A stretch of DNA of 64,000 nucleotides from DASUGC01 sp035606665 (GTDB lineage: Bacteria; Acidobacteriota; Vicinamibacteria; Vicinamibacterales; SCN-69-37): NCBI GenBank assembly GCA_035606665.1, contig DATNEY010000001.1, positions 1-64,000 of the forward strand, given 5' to 3'. The translations under genes were made by a program, and so were the position numbers. The number at the start of each line of letters is the position of its first letter. The first letter of the stretch is position 1. Of the stretch, positions 8,235 through 16,578 are shown one piece after another. The notes under the pieces were generated by a model. That model did not search any database. It was given only the letters and a program-made list of their open reading frames with translations, and had not been told where the DNA came from.

Positions 8235-8737
8235 ACCCACACGATGACAATCGGGATCGTCCGTTGACCGGCGCGCTTCGTCGTGTGGCGGAGGACGACG
8301 ACACGGCCGGAGCATCGCCCGCGGTTCGCGCCCGCCTGCTGAATGAGGTCCGCTCGATTGCGCGCGCGCGCCGGCGCACGTCATCGATCTCGCTTGCAGC
8401 GGCCGCGCTCGTGATGCTCGGAGTCGGCTACATGTTGTGGCGTGCCGTCGGGCCATCCGCCGACGGGACTCCCGACACTTCCACAGCCGGAGTTCGTGCC
8501 GAGGTCACGACGCCGTTCTTCCCATTGATTTCAACAACAACGCCACTGACCTCGACTCACATCGTCCGCATCGAAGTGCCGCGCCGTGCGCTTGCCTCGT
8601 TCGGTCTTGCGGCCGCGGAGGCGGCGGAAGAGCTCTCTTCGGGAACCGTGCTCGCCGATGTGGCCATCGGCGACGACGGCCTGGCGCGGGCGGTGAGATT
8701 TGTTCGACCTTCAACACCAGAGGAGAAACAGCCATGA
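8231..8737 (+). CDS. Putative anti-sigma membrane protein
   Basis: The protein has 168 residues from the ATG at 8231, which overlaps the sigma stop; a longer upstream frame is ignored. It has a cytoplasmic segment of about 48 residues, one transmembrane helix (about 50-68, ISLAAAALVMLGVGYMLW), and a periplasmic domain of about 100 residues ending in VLADVAIGDDGLARAVRFV. No zinc-binding HxxxCxxC motif is present. Position and topology suggest that it holds the 7695 sigma factor at the membrane; this is inferred from context only. Confidence 0.65.
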   Translation: MNPHDDNRDRPLTGALRRVAEDDDTAGASPAVRARLLNEVRSIARARRRTSSISLAAAALVMLGVGYMLWRAVGPSADGTPDTSTAGVRAEVTTPFFPLISTTTPLTSTHIVRIEVPRRALASFGLAAAEAAEELSSGTVLADVAIGDDGLARAVRFVRPSTPEEKQP

Positions 8738-9462
8738 CTACGCACTTGAACCGATACCGCTTTGCTGCCGCTCTGAGCGGGCTGATCGTGCTGCTGGCCG
8801 CGGCAGGCCCGCGAGCCCAGGACAAGCAGATCGCGATCTTCACGAACGGCGATCCGACGCTTGCCGCACCGGTCGCTGGGGCGCCGTACTCGGCGGAGGG
8901 CATCACGACAGTGAAAATGCGGATGTATGACGGCACCCGCATCGACCGCAGCGTCACCGCGAAGTTCTATCGTGACAACGCCGGCCGGGTCCGCCGCGAG
9001 CAGACGGTCGTCGGTCTCGAGGTGCTCGATCCCTCCAACGACTTTCGCTCGGTGGTCCAGATCGTCGATCACGTGGCGGGCGTGATGTACACGCTGAATC
9101 CCGGATCCCGCACCGCGCATCGAATGCCGACAAGCGTGCTGAGGACCGAACCCAAGCCTCAAGGTGTGGGTCCTGGCCCGACAAAGGTCACACGGCAGAA
9201 TCTTGGGACGAAGGACATCGACGGCTTCCAGGCGACCGGCCAGCTCCTCGTCACCGTGATTCCCGCTGGTCAGATCGGCAACGATCGGCCGATCGAGATC
9301 TCGGACGAGCAATGGACGTCGACCGATCTCAAGGTGGTGATGTACTCGAAGCACAGCGACCCACGCAGCGGCGACATCGAGTTCAGGCTGACGAAGATCT
9401 CCCGCCAGGAGCCGGCGAAGGATCTCTTCGCCGTCCCGGCGGGTTTCAAGATCATGGACTAG
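8734..9462 (+). CDS. Secreted protein of unknown function in the ECF operon
   Basis: This 242-residue protein has a signal peptide (about 1-30, ending AAAGPRAQ). AGGAG is placed 5 bp before the ATG, which overlaps the previous stop. The mature part is beta-rich and contains VKMRMYDGTRIDR, VVQIVDHVAGVMYTLNPGSRTAHR and a C-terminal DLFAVPAGFKIMD. The last of these is a typical ending of Acidobacteriota proteins that resemble outer-membrane lipoprotein-sorting or DUF4412-like folds. No catalytic motif is seen. It is likely a periplasmic output or sensor component of the sigma system. Its 3' end overlaps the convergent ferritin-like gene by 4 bp. Confidence 0.65.
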   Translation: MTTHLNRYRFAAALSGLIVLLAAAGPRAQDKQIAIFTNGDPTLAAPVAGAPYSAEGITTVKMRMYDGTRIDRSVTAKFYRDNAGRVRREQTVVGLEVLDPSNDFRSVVQIVDHVAGVMYTLNPGSRTAHRMPTSVLRTEPKPQGVGPGPTKVTRQNLGTKDIDGFQATGQLLVTVIPAGQIGNDRPIEISDEQWTSTDLKVVMYSKHSDPRSGDIEFRLTKISRQEPAKDLFAVPAGFKIMD

Positions 9463-10061
9463 CGATGTCCGCCGCGCTGTCTGGACGAAGCGCCGCGACC
9501 CTTCCCGTTCCCGTTGCTGTTGCCGGCGGTGGTCCCAGCCATCGCCGGTTGACGTGATTCATCACGCCCGTTTCTGGCAGCTTCGTTGAGTCCCGACTCT
9601 GCAAGCTCGGTCAGCTTCTGATCGGCGGCCTTTTCTTCTTCGAGCGACAGCGACAGCAATTCGGCGACGTCGTCATGGCCAAGAGCCCGTGCCCAGGCCA
9701 TGATCGTGCCGTACGCCGCCATTTCGTAGTGCTCCGCCCTCTGGGCGCCGGCGATGATGCCGGCGTCGAGCGCGGCGCCCTTCTCGTTTTCCTTGATGAC
9801 GTCGGATCCTTCTTCGACGATGCCCAACATCCCCGAGCAGGTCTTCGTCTTGGCCGGTTCGTCGATCATCTCGAAGGCCTGCTCGATGCGCGAGACCTGT
9901 TCTTCCGTCTCAGCGAGGTGACTTTCGATGGCCTCACGCAGATCCGGAGACGTCGCGGCTTTAGCCAGCTTCGGCAACGCGCGCACGAGCTGGCGCTCTG
10001 CGTGATAGATGTCGCGGAGTTCGTCGATGAAGAGATCTTTGAGTGTCGTTGTTTCTGTCAT
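9459..10061 (-). CDS. YciE/YciF-type ferritin-like protein (DUF892)
   Basis: This 200-residue protein contains a four-helix ferritin-like domain of the YciE/DUF892 family: LKDLFIDELRDIYHAERQL, then IESHLAETEEQVSRIE, AQRAEHYEMAAYGT and SLEEEKAADQKLTELAE. The Glu and His residues of a di-iron site are kept. The family is linked to general stress responses. The C-terminal 35 residues are a disordered, basic Gly/Asn/Arg tail (GNSNGNGKGRGASSRQR) not expected in the core family. GGAGGTTCC precedes the start. A paralog with a similar tail lies at 19357. Confidence 0.88.
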   Translation of the reverse strand: MTETTTLKDLFIDELRDIYHAERQLVRALPKLAKAATSPDLREAIESHLAETEEQVSRIEQAFEMIDEPAKTKTCSGMLGIVEEGSDVIKENEKGAALDAGIIAGAQRAEHYEMAAYGTIMAWARALGHDDVAELLSLSLEEEKAADQKLTELAESGLNEAARNGRDESRQPAMAGTTAGNSNGNGKGRGASSRQRGGHR

Positions 10062-10309
10062 GGAACCTCCTGCTTTCTGAATCGAGCCAGCTACTGCATG
10101 TACTGTTCCTGCGGCAGTGGCGGGAACGAGACCGTATGCGGTCTTTCTGTCGATCCGCCGAGGGATTTGTCGGTAGCGCGCTGCTCACTCTCCGACTCCG
10201 CCGGAATCCATTTGCGGGCGGCAGGCTTCCACCGTCTTGCCGTCGGGCGCGGCACGTCCGTTGCAGTTCTTCACCGGCGAGCCGGATGGACCGGCGAGAG
10301 GTGAAAAAA

Positions 10310-10588
10310 ATGGCGAATCAAGGTAATCGCAGTCAGTCCGGCAGCGCGACCGGAAGCCCAGACGATCGGGATCGCAACAAGGGCGATCAGGACCGCAACC
10401 GGTCGCAGCCAAACCAGCCTGTGCCCAATCAGGGCGATCGCAAGCAGGGTGGTATGGAGCAGGGCAACAAGGGTGGCAATCAGGGCGATGGCTTCAAGGG
10501 CAGTGAGCCGGGCTCCGGCTCCACGCCGGATCGCGATCGGAATCGCGGCAACGCCGACCCGAAACATCGTGAGTCGGACGCGGATTGA
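10310..10588 (+). CDS. Hydrophilic, disordered protein (hydrophilin-like)
   Basis: This 92-residue protein is made almost wholly of Gly, Asn, Gln, Asp, Arg and Ser, with recurring DRDRN, NQGDR and NKGGNQGDG runs. It has no hydrophobic segment and no cysteine. GAGAGGTG lies 8 nt before the ATG. The composition is that of hydrophilins, which protect proteins during drying or osmotic stress; that role is inferred only. The gene is 12 bp from the next, similarly hydrophilic gene and follows the divergent ferritin-like gene. Confidence 0.6.
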   Translation: MANQGNRSQSGSATGSPDDRDRNKGDQDRNRSQPNQPVPNQGDRKQGGMEQGNKGGNQGDGFKGSEPGSGSTPDRDRNRGNADPKHRESDAD

Positions 10589-10600
10589 AGGGACACGCAG

Positions 10601-10864
10601 ATGCCCAACACTACACACGACACACCGACCGAGCGGACGCCTCCAACGCGGCCGGCACCTGATCAGGGCGGCCTGCCGTCGCGGGATCGCCAGGGGAACA
10701 CCGAGATTCCCGGTAATGCTCGGACTCCCGAAGTTCCGAGCCCGGACGATCACGAGGGCGCGACCGAAGACAAGGTCGGCGATCGGACCGGGCCGGGAGC
10801 GGGCTACGACCAGGAGCCCGAGCAGGATGACGAGCCTGAAGCGGGCGAGGAGGGCGTTTCCTGA
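10601..10864 (+). CDS. Acidic, Pro-rich disordered protein
   Basis: This 87-residue protein is rich in Pro, Thr, Asp and Glu (TPTERTPPTRPAPDQGG and an acidic end EPEQDDEPEAGEEG). It has no predicted fold or domain. AAGGGACACGC precedes the ATG. It is probably co-transcribed with the hydrophilin-like gene at 10310. Composition bias alone could make a chance frame look coding, but codon structure, spacing and ribosome binding site support a real gene. Confidence 0.5.
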   Translation: MPNTTHDTPTERTPPTRPAPDQGGLPSRDRQGNTEIPGNARTPEVPSPDDHEGATEDKVGDRTGPGAGYDQEPEQDDEPEAGEEGVS

Positions 10865-10881
10865 CGACAGCGTAGTCGTCA

Positions 10882-10923
10882 CGGCCGATCGGGTGCTTGC
10901 CACAGCAGGCGTCTGATCGGCCG
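10882..10923. terminator. Hairpin after the hydrophilic gene pair
   Basis: A perfect 9-bp inverted repeat (CGGCCGATC at 10882-10890 and GATCGGCCG at 10915-10923) is separated by a 24-nt loop that can itself pair. It follows the stop at 10864 and has no T tract. Confidence 0.4.
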
Positions 10924-10997
10924 GCGGCGGGGGCAGCAGACTCCAATGGGGCGTTGGATTAGGATCTGTCTGTCTTGACTCCCGGAATCCCTCCCGC

Positions 10998-11081
10998 GTG
11001 AAAGCCACCTACATCAAGGTCCTGATCGTTCAGGTCGTCGTCCTCGCCGGCCTCTGGCTGCTGCAGTACGCCTTTCTCTGA
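10998..11081 (+). CDS. 27-residue single-span membrane peptide upstream of the symporter
   Basis: A GTG-started frame encodes a short positive N-terminus (VKATYIK) followed by one hydrophobic helix (VLIVQVVVLAGLWLLQYAFL). The stop is 3 bp before the symporter ATG, so translation is probably coupled. Small membrane subunits encoded before solute:sodium symporters are known in other families, such as the DUF4212-type partners, but this peptide is much shorter and was not recognised. CCCTCCC upstream is not a convincing ribosome binding site. Confidence 0.45.
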   Translation: MKATYIKVLIVQVVVLAGLWLLQYAFL

Positions 11082-11084
11082 TCC

Positions 11085-12782
11085 ATGCACGCCATCGACT
11101 GGGCCATTGTCGTCGGGTTCACCGCGTGGATCGTGTACGACGGACTGAAGCGAACGAAGGACAGCCACGAGCTCGAGGGCTACTTCCTCGCGAAGCGCAG
11201 CATTCCGTGGTGGGCCGCCGGCATCTCGGTGATGGCCACACAGCTGAGCGCCATCACGATGATCGGCACGACCGGCCAGGCGTACGCGGACGGGATGCGG
11301 TTCATCCAGTTCTATTTCGCGCTGCCGCTGGCGATGATCATCCTGTCCGTCACGCTGGTGCCGTTTTTCTACCACGCCCGCGTGTACACGGCCTACGAGT
11401 ACCTCGAGAAGCGCTTTGACCCGAAGATTCGAAGCCTCACGAGCCTGCTGTTTCTGATTTCACGCGGTTTGTCGGTGGGGGCGGTCGTGTCAGCGCCGGC
11501 CGTCGTCATGTCCCTCGTGCTCGGCTGGAACCTGGCGCTGACCGCGCTCGCGATCACGATGCCGGCCGTGGTCTACACCATGTTCGGTGGCGTGCAGGCG
11601 GTGACCTGGACCGACGTCAAGACAACGGCCCTCATTGTCGGCGGTCTGCTGGTGATGATTGTCGTGGCGCTGCTCGGTTTGCCCGATGGCGTCAGCGTCA
11701 CGGACGGCTTTGCGGTGGCCGCGAACGCCGGGCGGCTTCGAACCTTCGATTTCTCGTTCGATCTCACCAACCAGTACACGTTCTGGTCCGGCACGATTGC
11801 CGCCCTGTTTCTCTTCTGCTCCTACTTCGGCGCGGATCAGAGTCAGGTACAGCGGTACCTGACCGCCAAATCGCTGGACGACGCGCGGCAGTCGCTGCTG
11901 ATGAGCGCGTACTGGAAGATCCCGCTGCAGATCGTCGTGCTGCTCGTCGGCGTCCTGGTCTTTGTTTTCTACACCTTCAATCCCGGGCCGATGATTTTCA
12001 ACGCCGCGGCCCAGGAGCAGGTAAAGGCCAGCCCGAATGCCGCGGCCTACGGCGCGCTGCAGTCCGAGTACGACGCCGCCTACGAGTCGCGCCGCCTCGC
12101 CGCCGTCGAGTTCACCGGCGCCCGCCAGTCCGGCGATGCCGGCCGCCTGACAGACGCCCAAACCAGTCTGCGCGCGAGGGACGCGGCGCTCCAGGACGTG
12201 CGGAAACGCGCCACCCAGCTCGTGCGCGAGACGAAAGGTGACCGCGCGTTCACGGACGTCAACTACGTCATTCCAACCTTCATCCTCACGCAACTTCCGA
12301 TCGGCCTGATCGGATTGCTCATCGTCGGCGTCCTCATGGCCGCGACCGATACCATCGCCGCCGAGCTCAATTCACTCTCGACCGCGACGGTGATTGATTT
12401 CTACAAACGCTGGTGGCGCCCGACGGCGACCGATGCGCACTATCTGGTGGTTTCGAAGGCGCTGACCGGCGTGTGGGGACTGCTTGTCTGCGGCGTCGCG
12501 GTGTGGGCCGTCGAGCTTGGCTCGCTCATTGAGGTCGTCAACCGCTTCGGCTCGTTCTTCTACGGGTCGATCCTCGGTGTGTTCGTCCTCGCCATGATCC
12601 GCTGGGCCACGTCCGCCGGTGCCCTAGTCGGCCTCGCCGCCGGCATCGGCTCGGTCGCGTGGGCCGCCAACTACACGAACGTCGCGTTCCTCTGGCACAA
12701 CGTCATCGGTGTCGTGGCGGTCGTTGTCGTGGGCCTCCTGGTCAGCGCCATCGACCCGAAGCGTCGCGCGCCGGCAGCATGA
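11085..12782 (+). CDS. Sodium:solute symporter (SSS family)
   Basis: This 565-residue protein has about 13 membrane helices. The N-terminal family pattern is clear: DGLKRTKDSHELEGYFLAKR, then PWWAAGISVMATQLSAITMIG and the YTMFGGVQAVTWTD helix. A hydrophilic insertion of about 90 residues (roughly 310-400) rich in Ala, Glu, Arg and Gln looks like a coiled coil, an unusual addition to an SSS core. Members couple sodium uptake to import of sugars, amino acids, iodide or carboxylates; the substrate is not identifiable. The stop overlaps the next ATG by 4 bp, so it is expressed with the DctA-like carrier. Confidence 0.9.
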   Translation: MHAIDWAIVVGFTAWIVYDGLKRTKDSHELEGYFLAKRSIPWWAAGISVMATQLSAITMIGTTGQAYADGMRFIQFYFALPLAMIILSVTLVPFFYHARVYTAYEYLEKRFDPKIRSLTSLLFLISRGLSVGAVVSAPAVVMSLVLGWNLALTALAITMPAVVYTMFGGVQAVTWTDVKTTALIVGGLLVMIVVALLGLPDGVSVTDGFAVAANAGRLRTFDFSFDLTNQYTFWSGTIAALFLFCSYFGADQSQVQRYLTAKSLDDARQSLLMSAYWKIPLQIVVLLVGVLVFVFYTFNPGPMIFNAAAQEQVKASPNAAAYGALQSEYDAAYESRRLAAVEFTGARQSGDAGRLTDAQTSLRARDAALQDVRKRATQLVRETKGDRAFTDVNYVIPTFILTQLPIGLIGLLIVGVLMAATDTIAAELNSLSTATVIDFYKRWWRPTATDAHYLVVSKALTGVWGLLVCGVAVWAVELGSLIEVVNRFGSFFYGSILGVFVLAMIRWATSAGALVGLAAGIGSVAWAANYTNVAFLWHNVIGVVAVVVVGLLVSAIDPKRRAPAA

Positions 12783-14035
12783 GAAACCTCAGCCGTCATC
12801 TGTACTTCTGGGTCGTCCTGGCCATCATCGCGGGCGGAACGTTCGGCTATTTCAATCCGCATGCCGCAGTGAAGCTGAAGCCGCTCGGTGACGGCTTCAT
12901 TGCGCTGGTCAAGATGCTGATCGGCCCCGTGATCTTCTGCACCGTCGTCCTCGGCATCGCCGGGGCGGGCGACATGAAGAAGGTCGGCCGTGTCGGCGGC
13001 AAGGCGCTTCTGTATTTCGAAGTCGTCTCGACCATCGCGCTCATCATCGGCCTCCTCGTGGTCAATCTCATCCGGCCGGGCGGCGGTTTCAACGTGGATC
13101 CCCGCACGCTCGACGCCAAGGCGGTTGACGCCTACGCGAAGACCGCGGCATCTCAGACGACCGCGGACTTCATCCTGCACATCATTCCGAAAACATTCAC
13201 CGACGCCTTCACCGGATCCGGTGATCTGCTGCAGGTTCTGCTGGTCGCGGTGCTCTTCGGGTACGCGATGACACACCTCGGCGCCGTCGGCCAGGCCGTT
13301 CACATCTTCATCGAGGAGTGCTCGCGCATCTTCTTCGCGATGATGAACACCATCATGAAGCTGGCGCCGATCGGCGCCGGCGGAGCGATGGCGTTCACGA
13401 TAGGGAACTACGGGCTCGCGGCGCTGAAGCCCCTCGCGGCGCTCATGGCGAGTTTCTACCTGACGTGTCTGCTGTTCATCCTGATCGTGCTGGGCACGAT
13501 CGCGGCGGCCTGCGGCTTCAGCATCTTCAGGTTTATCGCGTACATCCGCGAGGAACTCCTGACGGTGCTCGGCACCTCATCGTCGGAGTCCGCGCTCGTG
13601 CCGCTCATGCACAAGCTCGAGCGCCTGGGCTGCTCGAAATCCGTCGTCGGCCTCGTTGTTCCAGCAGGCTACTCGTTCAATCTCGACGGTACGAACATCT
13701 ATTTGACGATGGCGGCGTTGTTCGTGGCGCAGGCTCTCAACATCGAGCTGACCGTGGTTCAGCAACTGACTCTGCTGGGCGTCGCCATGCTGACCTCGAA
13801 GGGCGCGTCGGGCGTGACCGGCGCGGGTTTCATCACCCTCGCGGCCACGCTCGCGGTGGTGCCGTCCATTCCGGTTGCCGGCCTCGCGCTGATCCTCGGC
13901 ATCGACCGATTCATGTCGGAAGCCCGGTCGCTGACGAACTTCATCGGCAACGGTGTGGCGACGCTCGTCGTCTCGAGGTGGGAAGGCGAGTTGGATCGTG
14001 TCGCGTTGACGCGGGAACTCACCGGGCGCGGTTAG
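12779..14035 (+). CDS. DctA-type dicarboxylate/amino acid:cation symporter (DAACS family)
   Basis: The protein has 418 residues from the ATG that overlaps the symporter stop; an upstream in-frame extension is rejected. Family marks include the serine-rich re-entrant loop (GTSSSESALVPLMHKLE), the substrate/cation-binding NLDGTNIY helix and SKGASGVTGAGFITLAATL. Eight transmembrane helices are expected. It imports C4-dicarboxylates, glutamate or aspartate with protons or sodium. The partner SSS carrier just upstream suggests an operon for uptake of organic acids. The last 17 bp overlap the convergent 14019 gene. Confidence 0.92.
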   Translation: MRNLSRHLYFWVVLAIIAGGTFGYFNPHAAVKLKPLGDGFIALVKMLIGPVIFCTVVLGIAGAGDMKKVGRVGGKALLYFEVVSTIALIIGLLVVNLIRPGGGFNVDPRTLDAKAVDAYAKTAASQTTADFILHIIPKTFTDAFTGSGDLLQVLLVAVLFGYAMTHLGAVGQAVHIFIEECSRIFFAMMNTIMKLAPIGAGGAMAFTIGNYGLAALKPLAALMASFYLTCLLFILIVLGTIAAACGFSIFRFIAYIREELLTVLGTSSSESALVPLMHKLERLGCSKSVVGLVVPAGYSFNLDGTNIYLTMAALFVAQALNIELTVVQQLTLLGVAMLTSKGASGVTGAGFITLAATLAVVPSIPVAGLALILGIDRFMSEARSLTNFIGNGVATLVVSRWEGELDRVALTRELTGRG

Positions 14036-15269
14036 CGAAGGCCCGCGCGATCTCAAGCGCAATCGACTTCGTATCCGCGAACGAGATGTTGGCCATCACC
14101 GCCACGGTGAGGCCGCGTTCGGGAAACGTCATCAATGATGTCGTACCGCCGATGAAGTCCGGCTGGCTGCCATGGCCCGCCATTCGAGCGGGTTGGCCTT
14201 CAAGCGGATGCGTTTCGAGCTCCCAGCCAAGACCATGACCAGTCTCAGCGCCGGAGGTCAGTCGCTGCGGCGTCTGGAGCAACTTGACCGTAGCGGGCGT
14301 GAGGAACTTGCCGCCATTGATTCCCATTCCGAACCGCACGAGGTCAGAAGGCGTGGACAGGAACGCGGCGGCGCCCGCATAGCAGGAATAATCCCCAACG
14401 CGCGCCGGCTTCGGCCCGTATCGCGTGTCCCTGGCGAGTCCGAATTTCACGAAGTAGAACGTCGAGCGCGATGGCATTACGTCCGTCGTGACGTCAACCG
14501 TCGTGTCACGCATACCCAACGGTTCGAACACCTGCGTGCGCATGAACGACAGGAACGGCTCGTCCGCGGCCGATTCGATCGCCGCACTGACCAGGATCCA
14601 GCCGTAGCTGGATGGGCTGTACTTTGTGCCCGGTTCGAACAGCAGCGCGTCCTCGGCGAAGTTGTCCAGCTGCAGTCCGTCCGTTGTCCGAGTGCAGCGC
14701 GGCGCCTGGTTTCCATCCTCACTGCGCGTGTTGGACAGAGGTCCATCGCTGCCTTCTTCGGTCCGGACACCGGCCGTTTCAGCCATCAGCTGCCGCAGTG
14801 TCACCGGCCACCGCTTCTTCGGGAACTGTGGGACTCGCACCTGAATCTCATCGTCGAGACGCAGCGCCTCTTTCTCGAGCAGCAGGCCGACGGCAGCTGA
14901 GGTGAGCGTCTTGGATGCGTCTGAGACCCGGAACCGGGTCTCTGGCGCGACCGCGACCTGGTTCTGGAGGTCCGCCCAGCCGAAGCCCTCGGCCCAGACG
15001 ATGTCCTGACCAACCGCGACCGCCACCGAGAGTCCCGGCAGGTTCTGCTTCGTGAGAGCGGCGCGCATGGTTTGCCGGCCGCGTTCCACCGCGCCGGCCC
15101 ATTCTGGAGACGGCGTCGAGCGTGTGACCGAACGAATCTGCTGCGGGTCCGGATGAAGCGTCGGCGTCGTGACGCTCTTGTACGTCCAGAGGCCCACAAG
15201 CGCCGTGACCGGCAAGCTGATGGCCCCGACGATCAGCAGGAGCCAGATTGGTATCCGAGTCTTTGCCAT
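14019..15269 (-). CDS. LACTB/class C beta-lactamase-like protein, catalytic motifs lost
   Basis: This 416-residue paralog of the 5856 and 15367 proteins has an N-terminal membrane anchor (IWLLLIVGAISLPVTALVGLW) and a beta-lactamase-like domain outside. The SxxK position reads DASK (Asp117 in place of the serine, Lys120 kept). The tyrosine motif is replaced by PSSYGW, and the HTG motif reads HGS. It carries an insertion of about 25 residues before the DGLQLDNFAED segment. Class C or LACTB-type hydrolysis needs the serine, so hydrolase activity is unlikely. It is divergent from the 15367 paralog across about 90 bp, suggesting local duplication with inversion. Confidence 0.82.
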   Translation of the reverse strand: MAKTRIPIWLLLIVGAISLPVTALVGLWTYKSVTTPTLHPDPQQIRSVTRSTPSPEWAGAVERGRQTMRAALTKQNLPGLSVAVAVGQDIVWAEGFGWADLQNQVAVAPETRFRVSDASKTLTSAAVGLLLEKEALRLDDEIQVRVPQFPKKRWPVTLRQLMAETAGVRTEEGSDGPLSNTRSEDGNQAPRCTRTTDGLQLDNFAEDALLFEPGTKYSPSSYGWILVSAAIESAADEPFLSFMRTQVFEPLGMRDTTVDVTTDVMPSRSTFYFVKFGLARDTRYGPKPARVGDYSCYAGAAAFLSTPSDLVRFGMGINGGKFLTPATVKLLQTPQRLTSGAETGHGLGWELETHPLEGQPARMAGHGSQPDFIGGTTSLMTFPERGLTVAVMANISFADTKSIALEIARAFANRAR

Positions 15270-15366
15270 ACGTTCGACCGAGAACTTTACATTACAAAGT
15301 CATTTGCGTCAAAGCCGCCAATGGAGGTAACGTTGTGCACGCGGCGTCGCCGCAGACATGCCTGGC

Positions 15367-16575
15367 ATGGCAAAGCGCCGGACCGAGACCTGGTCCACAT
15401 TGGTCGTCCTCGCCATCGGTCTGCCCATCGCGGTGGTCGTGGCGCTCGTGTCCTACATTGCCAGCGCCCGGCCGCTGCATCCGAATCCGCAAGCTGTGAC
15501 ATCCGTGATGCTTTCGGCACCATCGCCCAGGTGGGCGGCGGCCATCGAGCGGGGGCAGAAGGCCGCGCGTGCGGGTTTGAGCGAGGAGAATGTGCCGGGA
15601 CTGTCAGTCGCAGTCGGCATCGCCGGCGAGCTCGTCTGGGCCGAGGGCTTTGGCTGGGCGAACATCGAGACTCAGGCGCCAGTCACGCCCACGACACGGT
15701 TCAGGATCGGGCACGTCTCCAAATCGCTGACGTCGGCCGGTGCCGGTTTACTGATCGAGCGAGGACGGCTCCATCTCGCCGACGAAATTCAGACGTACGT
15801 GCCCGCGTTTCCGAGGAAACAGTGGCCGGTCACACTGCGCCAGTTGATGGGGCACGTCGCGGGCGTCAGGCACTACAGAAACACCGAATGGGGCGACAAG
15901 CCCAAGGTGAAATGCGAACGAGCGTCGGAAGGCGTACAGAGTTTCGCGAATGATCCGCTGCTGTTCGAGCCGGAGACGCAATACCGCTACTCGACGTACG
16001 GCTGGGTCCTGGTGAGCGCGGCCGTCGAGGCCGCGGCGAACGAGCCGTTCTCCGCTTTCATGCAGACGCAGGTTTTCAAGCCGCTGGGCATGGCTGACAC
16101 ATCGTCCGAGGCTGCGACGGCGCCGATCCCGAATCGCTCGACCTCTTACTACCGGGGGAATCTCGGGCGCGAGATCACCACCAATGTCGATTACTCCTGT
16201 TTTGCCGGCGCTGGCGCATTTCTGTCGACGCCGTCCGATCTGGTCCGCTTCGGGATAGCGCTGGGCACTGACAAACTGCTTCAGCCGTCCACGGTAAGGA
16301 TGCTGCAGACTCCTCAGCAGCTGGCGTCGGGCAAAGAGACCGACTATGGCCTCGGCTGGATGGTGGAGACAGTTGAACTGGCGGGAGAACGCACGCGGCT
16401 GGCAGGCCACGCGAGCCGCACCATTGAGGGTGCGTCCACGTCATTCATGATATTTCCCGAACGCGGGATCGTCGTCGCGGTCACCGCGAACCTGTCGTTC
16501 TCGCGCATGAGGGCGATTGCGTTGGAGGTTGCTCAGGCCTTCGCCGAGCAAGAGAAACGACCAGCAGGCAAGTGA
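15367..16575 (+). CDS. LACTB/class C beta-lactamase-like protein, nucleophile lost
   Basis: The protein has 402 residues from the ATG at 15367, chosen because the paralogs start M-x-K-R/T at the same alignment point; an ATG at 15358 would add three residues. It has an N-terminal membrane anchor (about 10-32). The core follows mitochondrial LACTB closely (AEGFGWANIETQAPVTP, YVPAFPRKQWPVTLRQLMGH, then GVRHY). SxxK reads HVSK: His116 replaces the nucleophile and Lys119 is kept. YSTYGW is present and HTG reads HAS (from residue 348). It is the least altered of the three, yet still lacks the serine. Confidence 0.84.
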   Translation: MAKRRTETWSTLVVLAIGLPIAVVVALVSYIASARPLHPNPQAVTSVMLSAPSPRWAAAIERGQKAARAGLSEENVPGLSVAVGIAGELVWAEGFGWANIETQAPVTPTTRFRIGHVSKSLTSAGAGLLIERGRLHLADEIQTYVPAFPRKQWPVTLRQLMGHVAGVRHYRNTEWGDKPKVKCERASEGVQSFANDPLLFEPETQYRYSTYGWVLVSAAVEAAANEPFSAFMQTQVFKPLGMADTSSEAATAPIPNRSTSYYRGNLGREITTNVDYSCFAGAGAFLSTPSDLVRFGIALGTDKLLQPSTVRMLQTPQQLASGKETDYGLGWMVETVELAGERTRLAGHASRTIEGASTSFMIFPERGIVVAVTANLSFSRMRAIALEVAQAFAEQEKRPAGK

Positions 16576-16578
16576 CGC

